From contig CAMWRL010000023.1 in assembly GCA_947176685.1 (NCBI GenBank), positions 1 to 14,768 on the forward strand: 14,768 nucleotides of DNA, given 5' to 3'. Below, one piece after another: positions 1 through 7,450 of this stretch. This DNA is from an uncultured Ruminococcus sp. (GTDB lineage Bacteria; Bacillota; Clostridia; Oscillospirales; Ruminococcaceae). The notes under the pieces are model-generated. The model saw nothing but the letters and a program-made list of their open reading frames with translations, did not search any database and had not been told where the DNA came from. The stretch's first letter is position 1; every line of letters starts with the position of its first letter. Position numbers and translations under genes: made by a program.

Positions 1-1331
1 CAAAAGCCGGTTCTTCGTGGGCTGATAACAGTATAAAGGTTGACGCTCCGGCTACTGTATTTACCGGATATAAAAATTTCAATGAAAAAGATGCTAAGAT
101 ACTTGCAATTTACAAGGACGGACAGGAAATTGAAACAGCCATTGAGGGCGACAATGTTGTAATCGTTCTTGACAAAACACCTTTCTATGCTGAAAGCGGC
201 GGGCAGTCCGGCGACAGCGGTTCTATTTTGAACTACAGCACGGACAGCATAGCTTGTGTAAATGATACAATAAAATCAGAGGGACATTTTTTACACGTTG
301 CTTACATGGAAAGCGGAAGCCTTTCAAAGGGCGAAACCGTAGAGGCATATATCAATGTACGCAAGAGAAGAGCAACTATGGCTAATCATACGTCCGCACA
401 TCTGCTCCAGAAATCTTTGCAGAAAGTTTTAGGCGAACATGTACATCAGGCAGGACAGCTTGTCAATGACAAGGCTTGCCGTTTTGACTTCAATCATTTC
501 AGTGCAATGACCGACGAGGAAATTTCAGAGGTTGAAAGACTTGTAAATGATTATATTATCAATGCCGTTGATGTAGTCACCCGTGAAATGCCTATAGAAG
601 AAGCTAAAAAACTCGGTGCTATGGCACTTTTCGGTGAAAAGTATGGCGATGTGGTAAGAGTTGTACAGGCTGAAGATTCCATTGAATTCTGCGGCGGTAC
701 TCATGTATCAAATGCCAACGAAATAGGTGCATTCAAGATAGTTTCTGAAAGTTCCGTTGCCGCCGGCGTAAGACGTATTGAAGCCGTAACCGGACAGGGC
801 GTACTTGAACTGCTTAACAGCTATAAGGATACTATTATAAAGTCCGCAAAGGCTTTGAAACTTGCAAATGTAACTGAACTCCCTGAAAAATGTGCATCTG
901 TGTTCGCTGAAAACAAGGAAAAGGACAAAAAACTTGAAAGTCTCAGTCAGCAGATTGCAAACTCTAAAGTATCGGCAATTTTCGACAACGCTGTGGAAGT
1001 AAACGGTATTAAGCTTGTTTCTGCAAGAATGGACGGCTCTGCTCCGGACGCTCTCCGCAAACTCGGTGACAGCGTTAAGGACAGAAACGAGGATATTATA
1101 GCCCTCTTTGCAGGTATCGTTGGCGAAAAAGGCACTCTGTACTGCGTATGCACAAAAGGCGCAGTTGCAAAGGGCGCAAATGCCGGAAAAATCGTCCGTG
1201 AAACAGCAGCTCTTACAGGCGGCAAGGGCGGCGGTAAGCCCGACAGTGCTATGGCTGGTATCGGAGATATATCCAAGACAGATTCTGCTATGAATCAGTT
1301 TGTTGAAATAGCAGGCGGTTTTATAAAGTAA
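1..1331 (+). CDS. alaS: Alanine--tRNA ligase, C-terminal part (5' end outside window)
   Basis: Charges tRNA-Ala with alanine and hydrolyses mischarged Ser/Gly-tRNA-Ala. The frame is open from base 3, giving 442 residues to the TAA at 1329-1331, so the class II aminoacylation core lies outside the window. Visible parts, in order: the start of the editing domain with PFYAESGGQ (about 180-206); the zinc/editing motif HTSAH, with its histidines at 387-389 and 399-401 (most family members read HTATH); the second metal half CGGTH, with Cys at 690-692 and His at 702-704; then a charged helical linker and the glycine-rich C-Ala/DHHA1 end GGKGGGKPD. All four editing-site ligands are present, so the protein looks functional. 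The open frame continues upstream of the first in-window ATG, which is therefore not the start. It is the first gene of the plus-strand run. Identification is secure. Confidence 0.97.
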   Translation, partial: KAGSSWADNSIKVDAPATVFTGYKNFNEKDAKILAIYKDGQEIETAIEGDNVVIVLDKTPFYAESGGQSGDSGSILNYSTDSIACVNDTIKSEGHFLHVAYMESGSLSKGETVEAYINVRKRRATMANHTSAHLLQKSLQKVLGEHVHQAGQLVNDKACRFDFNHFSAMTDEEISEVERLVNDYIINAVDVVTREMPIEEAKKLGAMALFGEKYGDVVRVVQAEDSIEFCGGTHVSNANEIGAFKIVSESSVAAGVRRIEAVTGQGVLELLNSYKDTIIKSAKALKLANVTELPEKCASVFAENKEKDKKLESLSQQIANSKVSAIFDNAVEVNGIKLVSARMDGSAPDALRKLGDSVKDRNEDIIALFAGIVGEKGTLYCVCTKGAVAKGANAGKIVRETAALTGGKGGGKPDSAMAGIGDISKTDSAMNQFVEIAGGFIK

Positions 1332-1340
1332 AAAATTTAT

Positions 1341-1369
1341 TCCGGTGCGGATAACACATCCGTGCCGGA
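1341..1369 (+). other. Intergenic hairpin between alaS and HIT gene
   Basis: A 12-bp stem (1341-1352 with 1358-1369) closes a 5-nt loop, AACAC. Every position pairs, counting two adjacent G-U wobbles in the middle. It is followed by AATCTGAAAGG rather than a T-run, so it is not a classical intrinsic terminator on this strand. It sits 10 nt after the alaS stop and just upstream of the ribosome binding site of the next gene. It could be an RNA-stability, processing or partial termination element. The structure is seen directly; the role is inferred. Confidence 0.5.
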
Positions 1370-1390
1370 AATCTGAAAGGAGTTATATTT

Positions 1391-1744
1391 ATGGATTGTT
1401 TATTCTGCAAAATAATAAACGGTGAAATCCCGTCCACAAAGGTCTATGAGGACGAATTTGTTTTTGCATTCAAGGATATTGCACCTATCGCACCTGTACA
1501 CGACCTTGTAATCCCTAAGAAGCACATCTGTTGCGCAAACGAAGTCAATGCTGATAACTCGGAATACGTGGCTAAGATTTTTGAGGCTGTACCGAAGGTT
1601 GCACAAGCTGAGGGTATTGAAAGTTACCGCATTATCAGCAACTGCGGCGACGATGCCGGACAGACTGTTAAACATCTGCATTTCCACGTTTTAGGAGGCG
1701 TCAAAATGGGCTGGGGAGCTGATTCTCTCGGCAAAACCGAATAA
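1391..1744 (+). CDS. hinT: HIT (histidine triad) family nucleotide-binding protein
   Basis: A 117-residue cytoplasmic protein of the Hint branch, whose members hydrolyse adenosine phosphoramidates and adenylated amines such as lysyl-AMP. The active-site signature HxHxHxx is intact as HLHFHVL, with His95, His97 and His99; His97 is the expected nucleophile. The upstream GQTV segment (90-93) also fits the family. The N-terminus carries the common CxxC (Cys3, Cys6) seen in Hint proteins. Length matches the usual 110-120 residues. The start is supported by GAAAGGAG at 1375-1382. Hint proteins interact functionally with aminoacyl-tRNA synthetases by clearing aminoacyl-AMP, so its place next to alaS is suggestive. 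The next gene follows after 13 nt. Confidence 0.95.
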   Translation: MDCLFCKIINGEIPSTKVYEDEFVFAFKDIAPIAPVHDLVIPKKHICCANEVNADNSEYVAKIFEAVPKVAQAEGIESYRIISNCGDDAGQTVKHLHFHVLGGVKMGWGADSLGKTE

Positions 1745-1757
1745 GGAGGCATTCCCT

Positions 1758-2294
1758 TTGAATACTTACAAAATGACTATTGCGGGACTTGAAAGAGAAC
1801 TACCACTTTGTCCGCTGAACGACAAAATTGACATTGCGGCGTTTATAATGTTTTCGGACGTTGAACTGACAGTTGCGTGTGCGGAAGAACTTCTGAAAAA
1901 GTGCGGAGATTTTGACGTTATCCTTACAGCTGAATCAAAAGGCATTCCGATTGCTTACGAAATGTCAAGACAGTCCGGCAAACCTTACGTTGTAGCCCGA
2001 AAGTCCGTAAAGCTTTATATGACTGAACCGCTTTCGGTGTCGGTGAAGTCTATCACTACCGCCAATGTGCAGACTCTTTACTTGTCGCAGGAAAAAGCCG
2101 TTATGCTTAAAGGTAAAAGGATTCTCATAGTTGACGATGTTGTAAGTACCGGAGAATCTTTCAACGCTCTCAGACAGCTTGCAGAAGCCGCCGGCGGTAA
2201 TGTAGTGACATATTCGGCAGTGCTTGCGGAGGGGGATTCCGCCGACCGTAAAGACGTTGTATTCCTTGAAAAACTGCCGCTTTTCTTTAAGTGA
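1758..2294 (+). CDS. Phosphoribosyltransferase family protein (adenine PRTase-like), TTG start
   Basis: A 178-residue type I phosphoribosyltransferase. The PRPP-binding loop is ILIVDDVVSTGES (residues 122-134) with the paired acidic residues Asp126-Asp127. The segment AESKGIPIAYEMS (about 58-70) corresponds to the purine PRTase region before the flexible loop, and RKSVKLYMTE (81-90) to the Apt-type hood. The layout is closest to adenine phosphoribosyltransferase, but the substrate cannot be fixed from sequence. The TTG at 1758 is chosen as start because AAGGAGG lies 8 nt upstream (1743-1749); the first ATG in frame (1773) would leave a poor spacing. The stop is 9 nt before comEC, and the GTGAGGA across the stop is probably the comEC ribosome binding site, so the two are likely co-translated. 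Confidence 0.88.
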   Translation: MNTYKMTIAGLERELPLCPLNDKIDIAAFIMFSDVELTVACAEELLKKCGDFDVILTAESKGIPIAYEMSRQSGKPYVVARKSVKLYMTEPLSVSVKSITTANVQTLYLSQEKAVMLKGKRILIVDDVVSTGESFNALRQLAEAAGGNVVTYSAVLAEGDSADRKDVVFLEKLPLFFK

Positions 2295-2303
2295 GGATTT
2301 TAT

Positions 2304-4367
2304 ATGAAACGAAAAATGATTGGTATTGCGACAGGCTATGTGTCGGGATTGTTTTTCGTTTCATTTTTTACAGATGTGCGTCAGCTGGCAATACCTGCAA
2401 CTGCATTTTTGATATACGTTGTTATCGGAAAACTAAAGGGTTTTTCGGTCAGCGATTTTGCGATAGTTTCAACGTCATTTGCAGCAGCATTTACGGTTGG
2501 CGAACTCTATACACATTATGTCTATAATGATATTATATCATACAGCGGTACTTGCGGAAGTTTTTCCGGTACAGTCAGCGATTGTGACGTTTATGACAAC
2601 GACAAGGCACGTTATATTATAAAGGGTAAAATAAATGGTTTCCGGACGGCTGAAATAATCTTTTACACCAGCGAACTTGATGCAGAATACGGCGACCGGA
2701 TAATTATTGAAGACTGTACTTTTGAAAAGATTTCGGGAGACTATCTTTTTGACAGCGAAAACTATTACAAAGCAGACGGGATTTTTCTTACAGTCCAAAA
2801 AGTAGACGGCATAACCATTAAAAAGCGTCATTCACGCAAAATAAAGAATTTTCTTATGGACTACAAGGAAAAAATTATTTCTGATTTCCGTGTCAGGCTC
2901 GGAGATGACTGTGGAGGTTTTCTGTCCGGAATGGTTTTCGGTGAAAAGCGTTTTCTTGATGACGGAATAAAAAACTCTCTTTACCGGACGGGCATAGGTC
3001 ACATAATGGCGGTGTCGGGACTTCATATATCTGTAATAGCAGTATTCATAATGTACCTGTTTAAACGCCTTTGCCTTAATAAATTCGTGTCTTTCGGACT
3101 TGTGAATATCTTTATGGCTTTAATGGTGACTATGGCAAACACTCCCGTTTCAGCGGTAAGGGCAATGATAATGTTTGATACGGCGTATTCTGCCGGACTT
3201 TTCAGACGGAAAAACGATACTTTCAATTCGCTTGCGGTTGCGGTATTTGCTATATGCCTTGTCAATCCCTATGCGATATACAGTCAGGGATTTATGCTGT
3301 CTGTTGCCGGAACTTTCGGTATAGGAGTATTTGCGCCGTATATGGTGAAGAATATCCGTCACGATAAAAAACTTTTGCATAACTTTCTTATGATGATTTG
3401 TGCAACGGTTGCAACAATGCCGTTGAGTATGCTTTATTTTGACGAAGTATCAGTAATTTCTCCGGTTGCCAACATACTGATAGTGCCGTTGTGTACCGTA
3501 TGTATGGTTATGGGAATGCTCTACACGATAACAGGCGGACTTCTGCCGATACTTGAATCAGCCGGAGGTATAATAAAAATAGTCCTGTTCATATCCGGAA
3601 AAGTTTCAGAATCAGATTTATCGTACATATCCTGCGGAAACGACTTTCCGGCAAAGCTTGCTTTTATATGTGTATCGGCTGTTATAATGGTGAGGATAAC
3701 CACCGGAAACAGACAATATATTTCCCTTGCAATAGCAGCTTCTGTTGCTGTAACGTCCGTAGGTTCGGAAATGTACAGAAAGTCCGGCTATGATAAATTC
3801 AGGGTTGCGGTTGTCGGAAAAAGTCACAATGCGGCTGTAATAGTGTCATATCATAACAGCAGTTATATAATTGATATGGCAGATTACAGAAATCCGCAGT
3901 ATGTCAGCAAATATCTTTCCAACAACAATACAGATAACGTTGAGTACATAATTCTGCACGGAAACGTCCAGTCACTGTATGCTTCATATATAAGCGAACT
4001 GGACTCCGTAAAAGTCGGAAAGTGGCTTGTTTACGGAAATACTTCTCCATGTACGGACGATAATATTATGACTTTCAATGACGGTTACGAAATAAAGTCC
4101 GAAGACTACAGCATAATTTATACTGAAAATATACTCAGAATTGTATACGGGGATTCGGAAATTACATTTGTGTCCGCAAAAAGCGATGTTCCTGAAAACA
4201 GAGGGCTTACAGTATTTTATGGAAATATTACAAAAGATACCGTAATACACCCTGACGGACGAAGTATTTATCTTGATAATGCGGTTGGTTATGAGTACTC
4301 AGGAATGAATAACTTTGAAGCGGAAGTCGGCAGGAACGGGAGCTTTGTAATATCATATATAAAATAA
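2304..4367 (+). CDS. comEC: ComEC/Rec2-type DNA uptake channel with degenerate C-terminal domain
   Basis: A 687-residue polytopic membrane protein homologous to the channel that moves single-stranded DNA into the cytoplasm during natural transformation. N-terminal membrane segments (about 1-75) are followed by a soluble OB-like region (about 85-180). The Competence domain starts near GMVFGEKRFLDD and contains the hallmark HIMAVSGLHIS (residues 233-243); several more membrane helices run to about residue 495. The C-terminal stretch from about 500 aligns in style with the metallo-beta-lactamase domain of ComEC, but its motifs are eroded. VGKSHNA (504-510) replaces VGQGDA, IIDMAD replaces LLDTG, and ILHGNVQS (550-557) replaces LSHPHxDH. 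The channel part looks intact. The degraded domain may have lost nuclease activity. It precedes holA by 40 nt, a common clostridial order. Confidence 0.93.
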   Translation: MKRKMIGIATGYVSGLFFVSFFTDVRQLAIPATAFLIYVVIGKLKGFSVSDFAIVSTSFAAAFTVGELYTHYVYNDIISYSGTCGSFSGTVSDCDVYDNDKARYIIKGKINGFRTAEIIFYTSELDAEYGDRIIIEDCTFEKISGDYLFDSENYYKADGIFLTVQKVDGITIKKRHSRKIKNFLMDYKEKIISDFRVRLGDDCGGFLSGMVFGEKRFLDDGIKNSLYRTGIGHIMAVSGLHISVIAVFIMYLFKRLCLNKFVSFGLVNIFMALMVTMANTPVSAVRAMIMFDTAYSAGLFRRKNDTFNSLAVAVFAICLVNPYAIYSQGFMLSVAGTFGIGVFAPYMVKNIRHDKKLLHNFLMMICATVATMPLSMLYFDEVSVISPVANILIVPLCTVCMVMGMLYTITGGLLPILESAGGIIKIVLFISGKVSESDLSYISCGNDFPAKLAFICVSAVIMVRITTGNRQYISLAIAASVAVTSVGSEMYRKSGYDKFRVAVVGKSHNAAVIVSYHNSSYIIDMADYRNPQYVSKYLSNNNTDNVEYIILHGNVQSLYASYISELDSVKVGKWLVYGNTSPCTDDNIMTFNDGYEIKSEDYSIIYTENILRIVYGDSEITFVSAKSDVPENRGLTVFYGNITKDTVIHPDGRSIYLDNAVGYEYSGMNNFEAEVGRNGSFVISYIK

Positions 4368-4407
4368 GTCCCTGCAAAAATATAAACCTGAAATGAAGTG
4401 ATTTTAA

Positions 4408-5469
4408 ATGCCTATGGCAGACCAGAAAACTATTACAGAACGTCTGAAAAAAGGCGTTCTTGACAATATTTACTATATTTACGGACAGAATGTCACGGGC
4501 GTTCAGACGGTCACGAAGCAGATTATCAGGACGGCTGTCGGTGACAATGAGGAGTTTGCACTTACACGCCTTGACGGAAAAAAACTTGATTTTTCGGAAC
4601 TCTATGATACTATACAAATGATGCCTATGATGTCGGACTATAACTGCATTCTTATAAACGACTACAATTGCGAAAAGCCTTGTGAAGAAATGCGTGGACA
4701 GACTGCCGACAGCATTAACAAGAAGCTAATCGAAACTATAAAGGAAATTCCGCCGTATACCGTGATTATATTCAATGTTACGGGTTTTGAGGTCAAAACC
4801 AAAAAGGGAAAAGTTACTGACAAAAACAAGAAACTTGCAGACTTTGTGGCAAAAAACGGCACTGTATGTGAAATGGGACTTCTGTCACCGGCAGAAATGA
4901 CAAAGTTCATTATATCGGAAGTTTCAGCCAACGGTGCGGGGATTTCGCAGAATAACGCCCGTGAACTTGCGGATATGTGTCTGTATGATATTCTGACAGT
5001 CCGGAACGAAATTGACAAACTTTGTGCATACGTTCAGGGCAGGGAAATAACCCGTGATGTACTTGAATTGCTGGTACACCGTCAGAATAATATAACTGTC
5101 TTTCAGCTTGCGGACGCTGTAGCGGAATTAAATCGGCAGGCGACATTCAATGCTCTTGACGAACTTATGACCGACAGGAATAATCGTGGCAGTGTGTTGG
5201 CGAATATAACAAACTCGTTTCTTGATATGTACAGGGCATCGTGTGCAAGGGCTTCCGGCAGAGGTATTCCGGATGTTATGGCAGACTATTCCTATATATG
5301 GGAGTTCAAGGTAAAAAACGCTTTCCGTGACAGCTCTCGAATGAGTACCGCTCGAATACGTGCCTGTATAAAGATTCTGAGAGATACGGCGGTACAACTC
5401 AATTCAACCGGAACAGATGAAAAAATAGTTCTTGAGCAGGCGGTCACGAAGATGCTTATGACCAGATAG
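4408..5469 (+). CDS. holA: DNA polymerase III, delta subunit
   Basis: A 353-residue clamp-loader subunit that opens the beta sliding clamp at primer ends. The N-terminus has the HolA pattern of an early YYIYGQN strand, a long amphipathic region, MMPMMSDYNCILIND (the beta-strand in which many family members read 'lPfl..rrlVvv'), and then YTVIIFNVTG followed by KKLADFVAKNG and the GLLSPAEMTKFI segment. The C-terminal part has the helical pattern VFQLADAV (about 232-239), as in the 'vFdLtDAl' motif of delta subunits. Length is normal. The start codon has only a weak ribosome binding site, AAGTGA at 4396-4401; a second ATG two codons later is possible. The RNase M5 gene begins 10 nt after the stop. 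Confidence 0.93.
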   Translation: MPMADQKTITERLKKGVLDNIYYIYGQNVTGVQTVTKQIIRTAVGDNEEFALTRLDGKKLDFSELYDTIQMMPMMSDYNCILINDYNCEKPCEEMRGQTADSINKKLIETIKEIPPYTVIIFNVTGFEVKTKKGKVTDKNKKLADFVAKNGTVCEMGLLSPAEMTKFIISEVSANGAGISQNNARELADMCLYDILTVRNEIDKLCAYVQGREITRDVLELLVHRQNNITVFQLADAVAELNRQATFNALDELMTDRNNRGSVLANITNSFLDMYRASCARASGRGIPDVMADYSYIWEFKVKNAFRDSSRMSTARIRACIKILRDTAVQLNSTGTDEKIVLEQAVTKMLMTR

Positions 5470-5479
5470 CGGAGGTGTT

Positions 5480-6070
5480 ATGTTAAAGATTAATGAAGCG
5501 ATAATAGTTGAGGGCAAATACGATAAAATAAAGTTGTCGTCAGTTGTTGACGCTGTAATAATAGTTACAGACGGTTTCCGGATATTCAAGGACGCTGAAA
5601 AACTCAGTCTGATACGTTACTATGCCGAAAAAACCGGTATAATAATTCTGACGGACTCGGACAGCGCAGGTCGGAAAATACGTGGTTATATAAAGGGTTC
5701 TGTAAAGGACGGCAGAATCATAAACGTCTATATACCGGACGTTTTCGGGAAAGAAAAGCGTAAGGAAAAGCCTTCGGCAGAGGGCAAACTTGGCGTTGAG
5801 GGTATAGACGTTAAGACACTGGTCAGGGCTTTTGAGAAGTCCGGCGTATGTGCTTCCGAAAGCACACGCAGTAATGACATTACCAAAGCAACTCTTTATG
5901 AGCTGGGACTCAGCGGAGGAAAAAACAGCCGTCTGTTAAGGGAAAAGCTTCAGAAAAATCTCGGACTGCCATCATTGATGTCGGCGGACTCCCTTATGGA
6001 AGTACTCAACACTATGATGACCAGTGAGGAGCTTTCCGGATACGTCCGCAAAATGGGGGATACGGAATGA
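5480..6070 (+). CDS. rnmV: Ribonuclease M5 (5S rRNA maturation), Toprim domain
   Basis: A 196-residue Toprim nuclease that trims 5S rRNA precursor in low-GC Gram-positives. The catalytic glutamate lies in IVEGKYDK (Glu11), and the DxD motif is DSDSAG (Asp59, Asp61). The segments VTDGFRIF (29-36) and GKLGVEGID (about 103-111) are typical of RNase M5 rather than primase or topoisomerase Toprim proteins. Length fits the family (about 180-200). A good GGAGGTG (5471-5477) precedes the ATG. The stop codon overlaps the start of the MBOAT gene as ATGA, indicating translational coupling to a gene of unrelated function. Confidence 0.94.
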   Translation: MLKINEAIIVEGKYDKIKLSSVVDAVIIVTDGFRIFKDAEKLSLIRYYAEKTGIIILTDSDSAGRKIRGYIKGSVKDGRIINVYIPDVFGKEKRKEKPSAEGKLGVEGIDVKTLVRAFEKSGVCASESTRSNDITKATLYELGLSGGKNSRLLREKLQKNLGLPSLMSADSLMEVLNTMMTSEELSGYVRKMGDTE

Positions 6071-7440
6071 CATACAGCAGTCTGTTGTTTATATATGGAT
6101 TTCTGCCGTTATCGCTGTTGGTTTACCGGATTGCGCCGGCAAGTTTAAAACATCTTTCACTTTTTGTGCTGAGCTGCGTTTTCTGTACACTGAACAGCCT
6201 GCGGTTTATGTATTTTATGCTGGTGTACACTGTTGTGAACTATTTCGCCGGACTTTTTATCGGGAAGTTCCGCAAAAGGAAAAGTCTGTCAGCAATACCG
6301 CTTTCTTTAGGAGTTTCGTTTGACCTGCTTATATTTTTTATGTTCCGGACTGACTGTCTTGACGTTCTGCGTGAAAAGTCCGGCATACCGGAAGAGTTTT
6401 TCCCTTTGGGAATATCTTTCGCAACGCTTACTGCTGTCGGGTATCTTATCGACATATTCCGGAAACGTATGAAACCGGAGTTCAATTTTATAAAGTTTGC
6501 GTTGTATATGATGTTTTTCCCGAAACTCTTTATAATTGTAAGGTACAAGACTTTCTACAGAATGCTTGGAAATAAAAAAGTCACTCTTGCGGATATCGGA
6601 GACGGTTTCAGGATATTTGTCAGGGGTCTTGCAAAAAAAGTAATCGCAGGCGATACTATGTATATGCTTTATATGGCAGTCAGAAGCATTGATATATGGA
6701 AGATGTCCGCTGTCAACGGCTGGATTGGAATGACTGCATATTTATTGTGTGTGTACTTTGTGTTGTCGGGTATCGCTGATATGGGAATGGGTATCGGATA
6801 TTGTTTCGGTTTCAGATTACCGCAAAGTTTCAATTATCCAGTTTTCAGAACGAAAATACGTGATTTCGCATTGAACTGGCATGTACAGATAATATACTGG
6901 TTCAGAAGATATTTCTCCAAACCCCTGTACGAAGCCGGTAAAAACCGTTTATATAAAAATATTGTTTTTATAACGGCGTGGTGTCTGGCAGGACTATGGT
7001 ACAGGTTTGACCCAAACGGCTTTATGTGGGGTTTTCTGATAGGACTTACAGTTGTACTTGAAAAATATCTCCGAAGATTCCGTTTTCTCAAAGTTACCGG
7101 AATAATTTACACTTATGTGATAACAATAATATGTATGGTATTTCTTTCCGGCGAGGATATAACGCAGTCCGTAAACTATCTGCTGGTTATGCTGGGAGGC
7201 AACAGCATTTTTGCGGATTCTGTAACGCTTTATCTGCTGAAATACTATATAATAATGCTGCTTATATGTATGTATTTTTCGACAAGCCTTTTCAGAAATC
7301 TCCTTATGCGACCGCAGAAAAATTGTCTTAAAAATATAATTTCAGCCATAAGTCCCGTAATAACTGTAATATTGCTTGTCATCTGTACAATACTTATTTC
7401 ATATACCGGAAGTTCTGAAACTTTTATACTGAAACTTTAG
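6067..7440 (+). CDS. MBOAT/AlgI-like membrane acyltransferase homologue lacking the canonical catalytic His
   Basis: A 457-residue polytopic membrane protein of the MBOAT family; AlgI- and DltB-type members move acyl groups across the membrane to extracellular polymers. Family marks: an N-terminal FIYGFLPLSLLVY helix, FFPLGISFATLTAVGYLIDIFRK (in two overlapping parts), FALYMMFFPKL, the GLAKKV segment, LSGIADMGMGIGYCFGF, NFNYP, WHVQIIYWFRRYF (His272) and GLWYRFDPNGFMWG. In active AlgI/DltB relatives the last block reads GLWHG, and its His is the conserved catalytic residue; here residue 312 is Tyr (TAC at 7000-7002). The usual AGPI after FFPQL is also changed, to FIIV. Reading frame and length are intact, so this is substitution rather than frameshift. 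It starts on the rnmV stop (ATGA) and is followed after 10 nt by its usual DHHW partner. It may be inactive, altered in chemistry, or a scaffold. Confidence 0.85.
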   Translation: MTYSSLLFIYGFLPLSLLVYRIAPASLKHLSLFVLSCVFCTLNSLRFMYFMLVYTVVNYFAGLFIGKFRKRKSLSAIPLSLGVSFDLLIFFMFRTDCLDVLREKSGIPEEFFPLGISFATLTAVGYLIDIFRKRMKPEFNFIKFALYMMFFPKLFIIVRYKTFYRMLGNKKVTLADIGDGFRIFVRGLAKKVIAGDTMYMLYMAVRSIDIWKMSAVNGWIGMTAYLLCVYFVLSGIADMGMGIGYCFGFRLPQSFNYPVFRTKIRDFALNWHVQIIYWFRRYFSKPLYEAGKNRLYKNIVFITAWCLAGLWYRFDPNGFMWGFLIGLTVVLEKYLRRFRFLKVTGIIYTYVITIICMVFLSGEDITQSVNYLLVMLGGNSIFADSVTLYLLKYYIIMLLICMYFSTSLFRNLLMRPQKNCLKNIISAISPVITVILLVICTILISYTGSSETFILKL

Positions 7441-7450
7441 GAGGTGTGCT

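Noticed and set aside
947..1276. Long minus-strand open frame inside alaS
   Set aside because: It lies antisense to well-conserved alaS codons, has proline/serine-rich low-complexity composition and no ribosome binding site; it is a shadow.
1341..1375. Hairpin after alaS as a rho-independent terminator
   Set aside because: No T-run follows on the plus strand, and the next gene's ribosome binding site comes immediately; kept only as an unassigned structure.
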